Shown piece after piece: positions 22,762 through 35,035 of a stretch of DNA of 64,000 bases. Each line of letters begins with the position of its first letter. Positions within the stretch are counted from its first letter, which is position 1. The DNA is from Amphiura filiformis (Eukaryota; Echinodermata; Ophiuroidea; Amphilepidida; Amphiuridae): the NCBI RefSeq assembly GCF_039555335.1, contig NC_092636.1:55173706-55237705 (forward strand), given 5' to 3'. The position numbers were made by a program, and so were the translations under genes. A model generated the notes under the pieces. That model did no database searches and was not told the origin of the DNA. It saw nothing but the letters and a program-made list of their open reading frames with translations.

Positions 22762-23647
22762 CTAATCTTCATACAGTAAAAAACCAGAAAATGTAGTGGA
22801 CTCATTTGGGTAACCATGTACCGCATCCCCACTACTGCCAAACTGCAACCAGACTTGATTGCCCACATCCAGCTGTAACACGACCCCTTGACTAGCTTGT
22901 AGATAAATGGATCCACCACTATCAGTTTCTCTTACTATGGCAAGGGTCTTGCGACTGCCATCCTTCATCAGGTAAACATGTGGGTCATGACTGGAGCTTA
23001 CAGAAGCTATTGTGAACATGAAGACGTATGTGCCAGGAATCTGACAGGTAAACCTATGAGTCGATGAACTGTAGTGACCTCCAATATTGGTTTCAATCAC
23101 ATCAAATGTGAGTGTGTCACCAGAGTTTCCTGTCTGAGGACTTGTTTTTACCACAGAGAAAGCTGATCTTCTTTGACCACCAGCTTCACCTTTCTGTCCT
23201 TTCAATCCACTGGATCCAGGGCTTCCTGCAGGCCCAGGGCTTCCATCAGATCCAGGTCTTCCATTTGATCCATTCATTCCAGCAATCCCACCAGGGCCTA
23301 CTTTGCCTGGAATACCTTGGAGTCCATGTTCTCCAAGATCTCCACTTGGACCCTGTGGACCTAACAAGCCAGCTTCTCCTCTCTCACCTCGTTCACCTAA
23401 GTCGCCCTTTCTGCCGGCTTCTCCTTTTATTCCATCTCTTCCCGGTAAACCATTGTTGCCGGGAGTTCCAGCAGCACCGGCTGCTCCTGCTGCACCCGGC
23501 ACACACGGGCAGACCTGCAGGACCTTGACAGCAAGCATTACATGAGTTCATTGGGCTTTCATCAGGTACACTGGCAGCCTGAGACCAGGCTGGTTCAAGT
23601 TGGTAGCCAATTAGTAGACATATGATCATTAGGTATGTTTTCTCCAT
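22762..23647 (-). pseudogene. Collagen-like C1q gene copy C, frameshifted
   Basis: The signal peptide (MEKTYLMIICLLIGYQ) and SCNACC cluster are intact, but early in the collagen stalk the frame is lost. Copies A and B read CACACCGGGCAG where this copy reads CACACACGGGCAG (about 23501-23510), a net one-base gain. Downstream, in the other frame, the Gly-X-Y stalk and a complete C1q head (AFSVVKTSP to FSGFLLYED) remain open to the stop. The absence of other lesions means that the loss is very recent, or it is a sequencing or assembly error, or a polymorphic allele. The acceptor upstream (TTTCTATACAG) and noncoding first exon are kept, while the TATA region differs from copy B. The last 300 bp are almost identical to copy A. 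Confidence 0.85.
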
Positions 23648-24067
23648 GTTGATGGTTTATGCTGGTTTTCTGTATAGAAATATTAAAATAGAAATAGTTG
23701 AAGTTAAAAGTGAATTAGAGGCAACTATGAAGAACAAATTAAAATGATTAGAAAATAATGGATTCACACCTTGAATTGTCCCAATACAGATGTGATCGAA
23801 TTTGGTATCACATTGAGGGCAAACATGAATTCAGAATCACATAATTTGAGCGCAAAGTTATGTAAATCCTCATACCTGAATCGGAAATGTGGAACTAATT
23901 ATGAGGTTGGTTATAAGGCCTATCCCATCACACAACATAATAAAACATTGAGATTACACTATAAAGCAATGCGGTTCTCGGACCACAAACCTTGCTTGCT
24001 TTTGTGATTGATGCCCATACCATCACTATACCCCAGCCTTATTCTATCAGATAAAATAGGTGCAAAG

Positions 24068-24518
24068 GTGTTATCCTTCCAGCACACCCCTACCTACTAC
24101 CCCACCACACCCTACCCCATAAACCCTATTCCCACCTGACCCCTAACCTCATCCCAACCCCACACCATCCCTATCCCACCTCACCCATACCCCATCCATC
24201 CATCCCCACCCCACCCTTACCCCCATCCCACCCTCCACTGTTTACCTTCCTACGCTCTGTACCTACCCTATCCTACTCCCAACACTTTTACCCCTTACCC
24301 CACCCCTATCTACCCTACCCCACCCACCTTTACCCATACCCTTATCCCCTACCCCATCCCTCCACTGTTTACCTCATAAATTCTACAGCTACCTACCATT
24401 CATTCATTCATTCACCCATTCCCTTACCCACCCTCCTACCCTAACCTTACCCTCCCACTATACCCCTACCCTAACACCTTTACCCTTAACAAACCCTACC
24501 CCATGGTACCCCACCACT
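24068..24518. repeat. C-rich low-complexity tract (CCTACCC-like), first part
   Basis: Irregular ACCCTACCCC and CCCATCCC units; G-rich on the transcribed strand (GGGTAGGGG) of copy C's 5' intron. It continues after a MITE at 24796-24925. Unit length varies, so it is not a telomeric array. Confidence 0.8.
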
Positions 24519-24795
24519 AAGGCCTAAAACAATTGTTTGATTGGCGTAACATAAAAAATATTAGGGTAGGTTGGTCGGCAATTTTTTAATCTTTATTTTT
24601 TTAACGCACATTTTAAGCTGTAAATTGTGTAAATTGGAACTTCTTTAATATTTTTTTTTTTAATTACATTTTTTTTAATTGTTTTAAATTTTTTTTTGCA
24701 AAAATGTAAGAAAAAAAGTCTAGGGTCGGGCTTATTTTTAGGGTCGGTTGGGTTACGCCAATCTAACAATTTTTTAAAGTTTTTTTTAGGCCTAA
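24519..24795. mobile_element. MITE inserted in the C-rich tract
   Basis: TTGGCGTAAC and AGGCCTAA near the left end are inverted at the right end (GTTACGCCAA, TTAGGCCTAA). C-rich units resume immediately beyond. Confidence 0.7.
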
Positions 24796-24925
24796 TCTAC
24801 TCCTACACATTCATACCCCTAACACGCTCCTACCCCATCCATCCTCAACTTCACCTGTACCCTTACACTACCTCCAACCACCTCTACCCTCCCACCATTC
24901 CCTACCCTATCCCACCTTACCCCCT
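24796..24925. repeat. C-rich low-complexity tract, second part
   Basis: Continuation of the tract at 24068-24518, split by the MITE. Confidence 0.7.
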
Positions 24926-25030
24926 ATATGGCACAGTGAATAAGTAAAAATTGCATTGCAACTTTTTCCTAGTCTAAACACTGTCTTTGCATCTCTATTG
25001 AATATGAATACAATCCATTTGTGTACTTAC

Positions 25031-25150
25031 CCAAGTAATCAAATTAACACCAATCCCAGCCTGTTTTCAGTAAAATCTGTATCAAATTCTTTGGTAAAGA
25101 GATAATCCAACACAGTTTTCTCTTTACACAAATTGTATGACCTCGTAAAG
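25031..25150 (-). other. Proposed noncoding first exon of C1q copy C
   Basis: Aligns with 20663-20785 of copy B (shared TCAGTAAAATCTGTATC block) and ends at a donor GTAAGTAC on the minus strand. The start is estimated. Confidence 0.45.
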
Positions 25151-25735
25151 CTACCAGTGAATTATGCAGCAAGTGAATAAACTTGAATTGATACTATATA
25201 GATGCAAAGGCGGATATAGTAACTCCGGTTGTGAAGGGTGATTCAAGTTCTACTGGAACATATCCAACAACAGACTGCAAACTACATCTCCTGGATAATG
25301 TTGTGGCTTACATATTAATGACTCACTAAACTGATCACATTTTTATTGAAAAATTAAACAAGACAGCTCATTTTGTGAAAATCGGCATATTTATTAATCT
25401 ACATTTCAAAAGAAACATTCAGCTGATACATATCAGCATGGAATAGAATATTTATTGTGCACAATATCACCAACTTGAGACCAGCCCATACAATTAAATT
25501 TTAAGTCACACAAAACAAACAAGACTAAAATTTTAACAGCTAATAACACCAATTTTAACATTCACAACTAGCAGTTGATAATAAAGAGATAAAAATAAGA
25601 AATGCTGAATAATTTGACCTCAAACCACAACCCAATTGTACAAGAAGAATGTTGAATAAGATGAATGTTGAATAAGAAGAATGTTGAATAATTTCATCTG
25701 AAAAATTGTTTACCCAACTGTCTTAAAAAACATTG

Positions 25736-26014
25736 GATTATTCCATTTGAAATCCACACTACCCCTGTGGAAGATTTTGGAAATATCTTCCACAGGGGGA
25801 GTATCTTTTTCAAATGTAATTGGTCAGGGTTAATTATTTTGAAACCCATACTACCCCCTGTATTATAGCTTTACCTAACCTTCCACAACTGAAGTGAGTA
25901 TTTCAAATATAAGTTATCCAATTGTCTATTCTATTCAAAATTCATACTCCCTCTGTGGCAGACTTTAGCTAAATCTTCCACATGGGTAGTGTGGATTTTA
26001 AATGGAATAGCCCA
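25736..26014. mobile_element. MITE, about 280 bp
   Basis: Left GGATTATTCCATTTGAAATC and CCACACTACCC pair with right GGGTAGTGTGGATTT and AAATGGAATAGCCC. Inner CTTCCACAGG blocks are also repeated. Confidence 0.75.
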
Positions 26015-26083
26015 TTTGAACTTTTTTGAAACAATATTTTGACCAATTACTCAAATTTTTGTCAACAGTTTGTTGCTCTCCAC

Positions 26084-27198
26084 TTAAGGCCAGAGTAATG
26101 GAAGACACATTCGTCCACGACCGAATTTGAGATTTTTTGATATTTATCAACACTAAGATGTATTCTTTCACTTGAAACTGATAAAATACAACTTGCTAAT
26201 ATTTATTCGTATTTTTGCTTGATTTATTTCACTCTTTTCAACTCTAAAAAGTCACATGGCTCAAGACAGCTTAGTAAATTGGCGGAAATAATGAGTCAGA
26301 AATGCTTGAATCGAAATATTGTGATTACGCTGCGCGATTCGCGTCAGCGTGATTGTGGCGTTAACTCTGCTTGGCGTATGTCCAACGCAGTCAAGGCGCA
26401 TTCGGTATGTTGTTAACGCCAGTAAATGTGGTGTAAACAAAACAAAAATTTGCAGTCAAAATGCCACTTAGATTTTTTAATTATTTTGAATTTTGGCGCA
26501 CTGAAAGCAGAGATTATAGATTCATTGGTGCAAAAAGATGCATATTTAGACCATGCACCAGATACAGCTTTTACAAGTGTGAAAGTCTTACCGTTTTAAA
26601 ATTTAAGGACGTTTTGTGCATAATTTTGACATTTTTTTACTAAAACATCGATTTCTCAGAGTTCACTTTTGACAATATTGCACGATTTTTGTGACAAGAT
26701 AACTCAAAAAATATGCAAGCAAAGGGTAAACTTTTTGCACTATCCTTTAGAGTACATCAAAGTCTAGGGAAGGTTTTTTCATTTTTTCAAAATATTTGTT
26801 TTAAACAAAAATATACACCATTATGTGCAATTTTTAGCTTAATAGAGTGACAAAATGGCTTTTTTCACATGTTTTTTTTCAATATTTGAAAAAAGAGATT
26901 TAATTTCAAAAAAATAAAAAACCTTCCCTAAGTTCATGTCTCTTCATGAAAAGCTAACTAATTTTTTTTTTTTTTCGAACGGATTGTTTTCTAAGTTGTC
27001 AAAAAAAATTGGGGTAAAAAAGTGAATTTTTGTGATTTTTTCAAAAACTTGAGCTTTTTGAACAAATCTGACGTCACCATGGGATTCCTTGACTCATTTC
27101 CTTTCCAAAAATGTATAGTTTTATATACTTTGGACATACAATTCAGAAATAATGAAGCTCGAAAAGGTCCATGTTCTCTCCCATTACTCTGCCCTTAA
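26084..27198. mobile_element. TTAA-flanked TIR element, 1.1 kb
   Basis: Ends GGCCAGAGTAATGG and CCATTACTCTGCCC are inverted, and TTAA is duplicated (26084-26087 and 27195-27198), as for piggyBac-type insertion. The interior is AT-rich without a transposase, so it is non-autonomous. Confidence 0.85.
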
Positions 27199-28300
27199 AC
27201 TCCCCTTAGGAATAACCCAAAAATTGATGATGTGCCCCCCTAAGATAAATGAATGTTAAAAAAAATTTTGAGACTCATTTTTGTTGTCCTGGTGAGTTAT
27301 TAAATGAAGTCAAAGAAAGGTAATTTTTTATGAGTTACATAAAACAAATATTAAACATCTTTATTCGTATTCGTACAAAGGAAAGACCATTTTTATTGGG
27401 GGGAAATATGAACTGTTCCATTCAGCCTGACAGTGCCTCGTTGAATGGAACAGTCCATAATTCACTGAATTTAAAAAAAAATCTTACCATTGTACTCAAA
27501 CACATTCACTATTTGTATTTGTGTACTATTTTTGACACTATTCTTGCATTAAAGCTACCCACCACACAAGCACATGTTAAAGTGCAACCTGGTTTCTACC
27601 CCAATCTATATTTGTTTACAAAAAAGGGGCCCTTTGTGATCAACATCCACATATGGAGATTTTTATAACATCAGAAACCTCAGACATGTTTGTGAGCAGA
27701 TTCAGTCGTTTGACAGAAATATCATCCAATTTGTATTTTGTGACTGTCAAAAGCTCGAAATCGCAACACAGCTGCCTATGGGGTGCTGTAATACATGTAA
27801 CTATGTAACCCAATCATCCAAAATTCAGAAATAAGCTTTTATTGTGGATATCTATAGACCAATAACCTAACAGGAGGATGCTAGAATCACAAAATACCTC
27901 TTAATAAGTTTGTAATGTACAATATATTATCTGTAAACAACTTCTTTTATAATCAGAGCATGATCCATAGGCACAATTGCAATAAAATATCAAGTGCTTG
28001 CATAACATATAGAAATCTTATATACAAAGCATTACTTGTGTATACGATAACAAAATATATTTCAACTAATATATATTAATATAAAACAAATGCAACCAAA
28101 ATTACATAATATGTGCACAATATTATTTAAATAAATTTGCATATGTCAATAGCATACCGTACAATTCATTGATCAACTTACTTAAGGCTATAATAGTTTC
28201 ATGGGTTTGTAACAAATATACAAATCAATCTTTCACATGATTAACCATAACCCTCACCCTGGTCTTAATCTTAGTAACCAATGATGATAAATAAATATAT
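27199..28300. other. No gene seen
   Basis: AT-rich noncoding DNA. Contains the duplicated block 27958-28055 shared with 22093-22190. Confidence 0.5.
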
Positions 28301-28559
28301 ATATGTGATGCGATCAAGCAAAATCAGTCGGAACTCGGCAATAATAAATTTTCAGTTTCTTACATGATAGTAAAAAGTATTTACAAAGCTGGATTTTGCA
28401 GAAAACCCCATTGAAATTAAACAACCAGTTCCAATGATATGAGCAATTAAAGAGTTGTCAAAACAATAGGAAACAAAAGGAAATATTTCCTTTGTTTGGC
28501 TATATCTCAAAATCAATATTTCCGAGTTCCGACTGATTTTGCTTGATCGCATCACATAT
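28301..28559. mobile_element. MITE, 259 bp
   Basis: ATATGTGATGCGATCAAGC and AAAATCAGTCGGAACTCGG at the left are exactly inverted at the right end. Confidence 0.88.
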
Positions 28560-29315
28560 TAATAATAACCCTAATTAGCATAATTAACCCTAATTTGCAT
28601 ATTTGTTCCAAACCCATCATAACTAAATTGTAAATTTCATACGGACATGATTAGTTGGTTGATGTCGAGGGCAAATATGCTCATCTACTCCCTCATAACC
28701 ACAGTATGCCAAATAATTTCTCTGATTGCATACCTACACCACCACAAAGTTAAGAGAAAAAGGAAATCATTTCGGGCCCATAGCCAGGGGATGCAATGCA
28801 CCCCCCCCCCCATAAATTGGCAAAGGGTCTTCTTAGTCTGTAAAAAATAGCAAATTGGGCCCAAAATGTCGAAGTTTTAGATACCCCAAGTCGTGAACTT
28901 TCATGAAATTTGTCTGAAATATAGGCTCAAAACTCAATGGTAGAGGTGGTAAAGGTCTGGTTTTGACCAGAATGAAGATTTCACTTTAAAAGGTCTGCAT
29001 TTATAATATATGCACACCCACAAAAAATTCCTGTCTAAAGGCCCTGCCTTTACATACCAATAAGAGAGAGATACTAATATATTTGTGTATGTGTACACAA
29101 AATATTCTTGCTGTCATATAATGCTATATACTTAAATACATTTATAACTTTGGTCAAAAGTGTCGCATGTACACACATACATACCTAATATTAAATTGAT
29201 AAAACCATGTATACATAGGTAAATAAGGAATATGTTATGTACGTAGCTGAAAAATGATATCGCCTGTATCCTCAGTGATTAGGAGGTAATTCAGTCAATG
29301 TGAGGCCATTTTATA

Positions 29316-29515
29316 GAAACAGGCAGTGGCATAGCATCATAGGGACACGGGGGGCATGTGCCCCCCCCCCCCCCCCCCAATCGATCTCAAAATTTAGAAA
29401 ATCCCATAGGAAAATTGTCAAAAAATGGCTTGTGCCCCCAATCAGCCCTGTTGCCCCCCAATCATGGTCGGTGCCCCCCCAATATGATGACCCACGTTAC
29501 GCCACTGGAAACAGG
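29316..29515. mobile_element. hAT-like MITE with 8-bp target duplication
   Basis: Ends CAGTGGCATAGC and GTTACGCCACTG are near-inverse, and GAAACAGG is duplicated exactly at both borders (29316-29323 and 29508-29515). The interior is rich in C runs. Confidence 0.85.
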
Positions 29516-30379
29516 TACAAAATGGTCAATTTGGCCTCACGAGTCATACCACTATATAGAAAGATGATGAGATTCCACCTGCTGGGAATATTGTTGTCTA
29601 TCAAATCAGAGCATACTGAGCATGTACTACACATTTTATTTACATACTCATTATCAAACAGGACGTATGATTGGTCAAGAGCTGGACATAAACAATGTCT
29701 GGCTGCTTTAGCGTGATGATTACAGTATAAAAAAACCCGCATTTTTTGAGAATGGTGCATTTTATTTTTGTTATAGTTGTTATTTGATGAAATACAAAGA
29801 CTGCATGTTGAGGAATGTATGAATGGGGCTTCATGCACAGTTACTCCTGTATCATATGGCTCTGGTTTTTTTAACATGTATCAAAAGTGTGAACTGAGAG
29901 GGTAAAAATGAAATTGACAGAAGACACTTAAAATATGTCATTTCTCAAAGCAGATAACTTGAATTTTATGAAAATACAAAACTTGGAGCTTAATTCTGTT
30001 CATTTGCTCTGTAAACTTTGTAGACCCTTTAGCCAAATGAGATTTTTTCTTAAAAAAGCAACTTGTTGCCAAAGCTAGATATTGCTTACTGTAATGCCCA
30101 TTAGTTACCAAATTAGTTGTCATAGGAAAATAGTGAGTCCAAGTTACTATTGACCAAATATGGCCATTCTGCGATCACTTTTAGGTAACTTTTCAGGCAT
30201 ATGAAACTGAAAAATGGGCAAAATAGCAGGTTTGGTGGTCAAAAATATGCTCTAAATGTAATTAATTTCATCCACATTTATTGCTAATCCATATGTGAAC
30301 AAGGTATTGATAACCAAGTACTGACATATCAAAATAAGTTTGATAATGCCTTTATAGTAAAAATGTAACTCGAGATACT
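29516..30379. other. No gene seen
   Basis: AT-rich. Open frames on both strands at 29497-29877 have no domain or splice support. Confidence 0.45.
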
Positions 30380-32670
30380 TGTGGGTTTCGGATGTTACAT
30401 TATTATGTTAACATGCATTATTTGCAGGTATCTGGCCCTATTTCTAAGCACATAGTTCAAAAATGTAAGTGATAATCACTGTCAGATGATTAAACCTATC
30501 ACTTGCAAATGTAATCATCATTAAATGATATTTTCATCTTACTGAAGAAATTTTTTAATTTAGATGTATATACATGTACTGATATGGCATTTATTCATAC
30601 ACATTGTTACCCACATCCTTATTGTAAATGTGCACTGGACATCATAATAAACCAAATTTATTAGCTCCCTGAAGCATTAAGTTGATAATACAAAGGGCTA
30701 CACCTTTCTTACAAGCATAATCAGGCTTTCTTTTACGCCTTCCCAACTTCAGAGTGTTTGGATGTTACATTACGTTAACATGCAATTGCAATCTAATTGA
30801 ACTTATTGAGGGAAACATTTGTGACATTTCATTATTTTAGCATAAATATCAATCACTTTGAATCAGAAAACCTGTTGAAATTATTCAAATGATTCAATAT
30901 GTACAAATATGTGTATAATTAAAGGCAGTGATTCGGATGTTACATGATGTTAACATTTTTACAAAGTTTGATGGTTGGAAGTTGAATTAACAAACATGAG
31001 ATCATTGCATATACAACAGGTATGTTGCCATGATGGACACTCAGAAATATTTTAATGCAAGGCACAATCATTTATCATTTGCACACATAAAATATGCAAA
31101 AACTGATCGTATTAAAACAGCTCATAAGTCTGTGTTATTACAAATAATTATTGTGAAACTTGTTCTGTTGTTAAGAGTATTTTTCTTTAGTGGTTAATTT
31201 GTTTCCATTGATAATTTATTGTTTTATCAGACATAATGAAGCTGTATGAAGCATAATAAGTATTTCTCCTGCTTCGTTTCTGCTAAATGTGCATAGTGAT
31301 TCCAATATAGGCCTAACACGTGTACATACTTATATATTTTATGTTAAAATGATCACTTTTGTGTGGAATGCAGCTTTTTCAATTTTGAAATAAATGATTA
31401 TGACAAAATTGCTACTTAATTATTTTCAATAAGTTTTAGATATCTTCTAATGCTAAAATATTATAAGTTTTTTGAAATTACAACTTCATTTTGGACTTGT
31501 TAACAAAAAATGGGTAACATCCGAAACACATTTTAAATCAAAGTATTTTGCTAGTGTATGGAGAAATATTCAGTGTAAGTTGCTTTTTAAATTTAAAATA
31601 AATTTCTTAAGAAATGTGTATATGTCAGTAATGAAATTAATTTGAAAGGAGTGACCCAAATTAATTAGGGTGCTTTTTATCTTATGTGTTGTGCATAGAG
31701 ATAATAGATATTGTAGAGCTAACAACTTGTAATTTTTTCCACTAGCAAGGTTTACAAAGGTGAAATGGAGTCTGCAATATTAGCAAAATGAGAATGTACA
31801 CCATATTTACTAGAAATTCACATTCATTTAAGTGTATATTCTAAAATCTTCTTACAATGCCCTGTTATTGGCCTCACTTTCCGTTAACATTTTGCCTTGT
31901 AACATCCGAAACAAACTTGACATGTTAACAGTTTGCACACTCAAAGAACAAACCTGGGTATGGTAAAAAATATTTCTACTATGGCCTCCCCATGATTTCC
32001 AATCCATTTGACCTTTTTATTTCCCCTCTAATTAAATTTCTTCAATAAAATGTCACTTTTTCTGTCTCGGATGTTACATTTGATTCGGATGTTACCATTG
32101 TTAACGGAAATGTTGTGTGGCCAACATTTTACATTAAGTCAAGAGGAAGTGAAATCATTTTTCATTTAGATACTTGTTGTCATGTCTACTTCAACTTAAT
32201 AATGAAAATTCAAAGCTAGTATTGTTTTTCACATAATTATAAGACAATATGTATTCTTTCGGATGTTACAAAACTGTTAACGGAAAATGAGACCCATTTA
32301 AGTAATGCTTCACCATAATTTGAAAACATTCAACCGATACAAAATTTGCACTTGCAATTATTTATATTGCCCTGAGGCAAACATTTAAAGTATTTGTGTA
32401 TGTTTTACTTGATAAAACAATCACTTAGACCATGTTAAAAATAGAGCAAGATTGTTAACGGAAAATGTAACGTCCGAAACATAATTTTCAAGTGCTCAAA
32501 ATTTTTTCATGTTAGAAATTATTTAGGTAAATCTTGGATTTCTTGGATCTTGTACTAACATGTGTTCATAAAATATTGAACAGAATACTCAGAGCTGATC
32601 TGGTTTTATTTTGTAAACAAAACAAATTAGTCACTTTTGTTAGGTTGACAAATTTCCGTTAACAATTGGA
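30380..32670. repeat. Dispersed CGGATGTTAC and GTTAAC motif array
   Basis: Over 2.3 kb, CGGATGTTAC or a one-base variant occurs at least nine times: plus strand near 30388, 30758, 30933, 32068, 32086 and 32259; minus strand near 31513, 31899 and 32467. GTTAAC, often extended to GTTAACGGAAA, occurs about ten times, usually within 5-25 bp of one. Between them the DNA is AT-rich with no coding sense. Its identity is unknown. Confidence 0.6.
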
Positions 32671-32704
32671 CATTTGGTCTTGTCACAAGTAAAGAAAGAA
32701 AACT

Positions 32705-33495
32705 GGGACAAATTTTGTTAAGCTATGGGAGATTAGCCTCGGTCTACACTACATAAAAATATAAAAAGTTATCCGAAAATAGGTCATGTGTTTCTGCTGG
32801 GGTCTCCCAAAGTGTCATTTAGCCTTTTGATACATGTTAAAAAAACCAGAGCCATATATCCTTCCCAATAATAATGTAAATACTCTCTGAGACATGTAGC
32901 AAAGAATTCCAACGTTGTAATGAGAACAAATACAATCAAAGAAACAAATAGCATCTGCTCTAAAACTAATCTGGTAATGACAGTCACTCCTTTGTTCATA
33001 ACATTTAAGGTGTAAGACATTTTTTGTTTGGGCTATAGCCCCCTTTTAACAAGTATTTACTTAAACATGTATTTGCTCAAGTAACATTATGTGTGACTTG
33101 TCTTCTGCTTTTTTAATGGGCATTCCTAAAATGGCCAAAAATGAGGTTAGAGCACCTTTTCCAGCATTCTCCATTCGCAATACACATAGACTTTAAATGT
33201 TAAGTAAAATAGAACTGCCCTTTAAAAAAAACCCACAATTTTGTGATACAATTTGCACAAGTACATAATGTACTACTTTTTGAGAGGGGGCTATACAAAT
33301 TATTTTTTATATATTGTATGAATAGTCCTTTCCAAAAATTAAAAAAAATGTCCATCTGAAACAAAGGTGCACTATCATGATTATGTGTAGCTTAAACTTG
33401 TTATATAAATATATCAGCTGGCATTAATTGGACACAAAAAGAGTCAACATAACTAATTTTATGTTATTTATGGTAACTTGAAAGAGCATTTTGAA
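32705..33495. other. No gene seen
   Basis: AT-rich noncoding sequence. The minus-strand frame 32784-33020 is hydrophobic but lacks splice or domain support. Confidence 0.4.
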
Positions 33496-33497
33496 CC

Positions 33498-33872
33498 TTA
33501 AAGGAGAATGGTGTGATTTCATCACATGATATTTTCATCTAGGTTGAATGACCTTAACCCTGCTCCCCTCCTATGGAGTTTCATGTCAGTATTTCAATTG
33601 GAAGGTTCACAGGGTCAATGAAAAAAAAGAGATCTTTCCTCCAATACAAAAATCTCAATTTGGCTGGAGAAAAAGTGGGGATTTCTCCTAAAAGTGGGGA
33701 GAAATGGTCCGATTTCATCACATGATATTTCTAACTAGATTGAATGACCTTCACCCTGCTCCCCTCATATGGAGTTTCGTGTCAATGAACTTTCCTCTGA
33801 TACCAAAATCTCAATTTTGCTGGAGAAGAAGTGGGGATGAGGTTTTTGACTGCACCATTCTCCTTTAGGTTT
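33498..33872. mobile_element. TIR repeat with an internal direct duplication
   Basis: AAAGGAGAATGGTG and CACCATTCTCCTTT are the inverted ends. Inside, GATTTCATCACATGATATT and GACCTTMACCCTGCTCCCCT-type blocks appear twice in tandem. Confidence 0.65.
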
Positions 33873-33949
33873 GACACTGCACTTTATGACAGCTGCTGGT
33901 CTTGTACAATCTAGTTACAGAATCCATCTTATTTTAATTATATATGATC

Positions 33950-34284
33950 CAGGCATGAGAATGAACATCGATGAAAAAACCTCGAAAAGTGTGTGAAATT
34001 GGGCTAAACTGGCCCAAAACAGGCTGAAATTAAATAAAAGTGCAAAAGGTTGCACAACAAAAAAAGCCTGAATTCAGGTTTAAACCTGAAAATTTTCATG
34101 CCCAAGGCAGAGGGGTGTCCAGGTGTCATTTGGACAACCTGTTTTCAGTTTGGACACCCTAAAATGCTGATTTTTATAATTGAGTGAATAGGAAGTGGAC
34201 ACCCTGATTTTGTAGAATAAGGAATAATTGACCATTTTGGACACCCTAAAGACACCCCTCTGGATAATACCTTGCTCATGCCTG
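33950..34284. mobile_element. hAT-like MITE, about 335 bp
   Basis: CAGGCATGAG and CTCATGCCTG are the inverted ends. Internal AGAGGGGTGTCC and GACACCCCTCT also pair. A related CAGGC-rich fragment is at 13780-13960. Confidence 0.55.
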
Positions 34285-34896
34285 ATGATCATACAGATTA
34301 AACAAGTTTTAAATGATCTGCGACTCATACCAAAAAAGAAGACATTCTTAGCTGTACAACATAAAATGATTTCAAAGTTTCAGCACTGTTCCAGATTACG
34401 TATTTTTCATTTCATATATATTTTAAACATAAATATACATTTTAAAACATAAATATTCATACAAAAATGTCAGGCTATCAAACAGAGCCACGTGCATGAG
34501 TTTCTGTTAGGCAGGATTTCATGTAATAAAGCAGTTTTGTGTTCATTAACATTTCAATTAAATACAATATCAAACAGTTTCAACTTCAACAAAAATGGTA
34601 TTTGAATCAAAGTTGGTAAATGGAGCACCAAATATCTTTTTGTATTCCACAGTGAAAGGTGCATGATCTGAATACTAAGCATATGTTGGCATGGTACATA
34701 ATACTTACAAGCCGACGACGGATGTCGGCTTGTTCTGTCTCTTCTCAATTCTTCTTCTTCTGGCAACCTCGTGACATTTTGCGTGACTTGCCCACGTTTC
34801 GCCCTAGCTCTCTTATGCTTCGACAGATTTCAACCATACTTGAGCCAAATGACCACTGGATTAGGCCAAACCTTCCATTTGACTTTGACCTTGCTG

Positions 34897-34909
34897 TGAC
34901 CTTTGACCT
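34897..34909 (-). promoter_or_regulatory. DR1-type motif, minus orientation
   Basis: TGACCTTTGACCT is the exact complement of AGGTCAAAGGTCA, the direct-repeat-1 half-site pair bound by RXR/HNF4-type nuclear receptors in animals. Binding here is untested. Confidence 0.4.
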
Positions 34910-35035
34910 AGCTATAATGGTCAAAAGTGTGATTTCACAAAAATGCTACTCCTTCCACAAATTTCATGCAATGATCATGTGACTCATGCATATGAATCAA
35001 CATGTGGCAGTGCTTAAAACTTCCTAAAAGAATTG

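Larger units (their letters stand above)
22195..28055 (-). repeat. Tandem duplication unit carrying C1q copy C
   Basis: From its 3' flank (similar to the 3' flank of copy A at about 8840-9800) through the gene, first exon (25031) and two upstream blocks: 25430-25610 matches 21690-21840, and 27958-28055 matches 22093-22190. Later insertions (24519-24795, 25736-26014, 26084-27198) lengthened this unit. Confidence 0.6.

Noticed and set aside
24068-24925. Interstitial telomere repeat
   Set aside because: C-rich words vary in length and order; no regular TTAGGG/CCCTAA register.
29497-29877. Overlapping minus-strand frames of 64 and 126 residues
   Set aside because: No domain, no splice context, AT-rich background.
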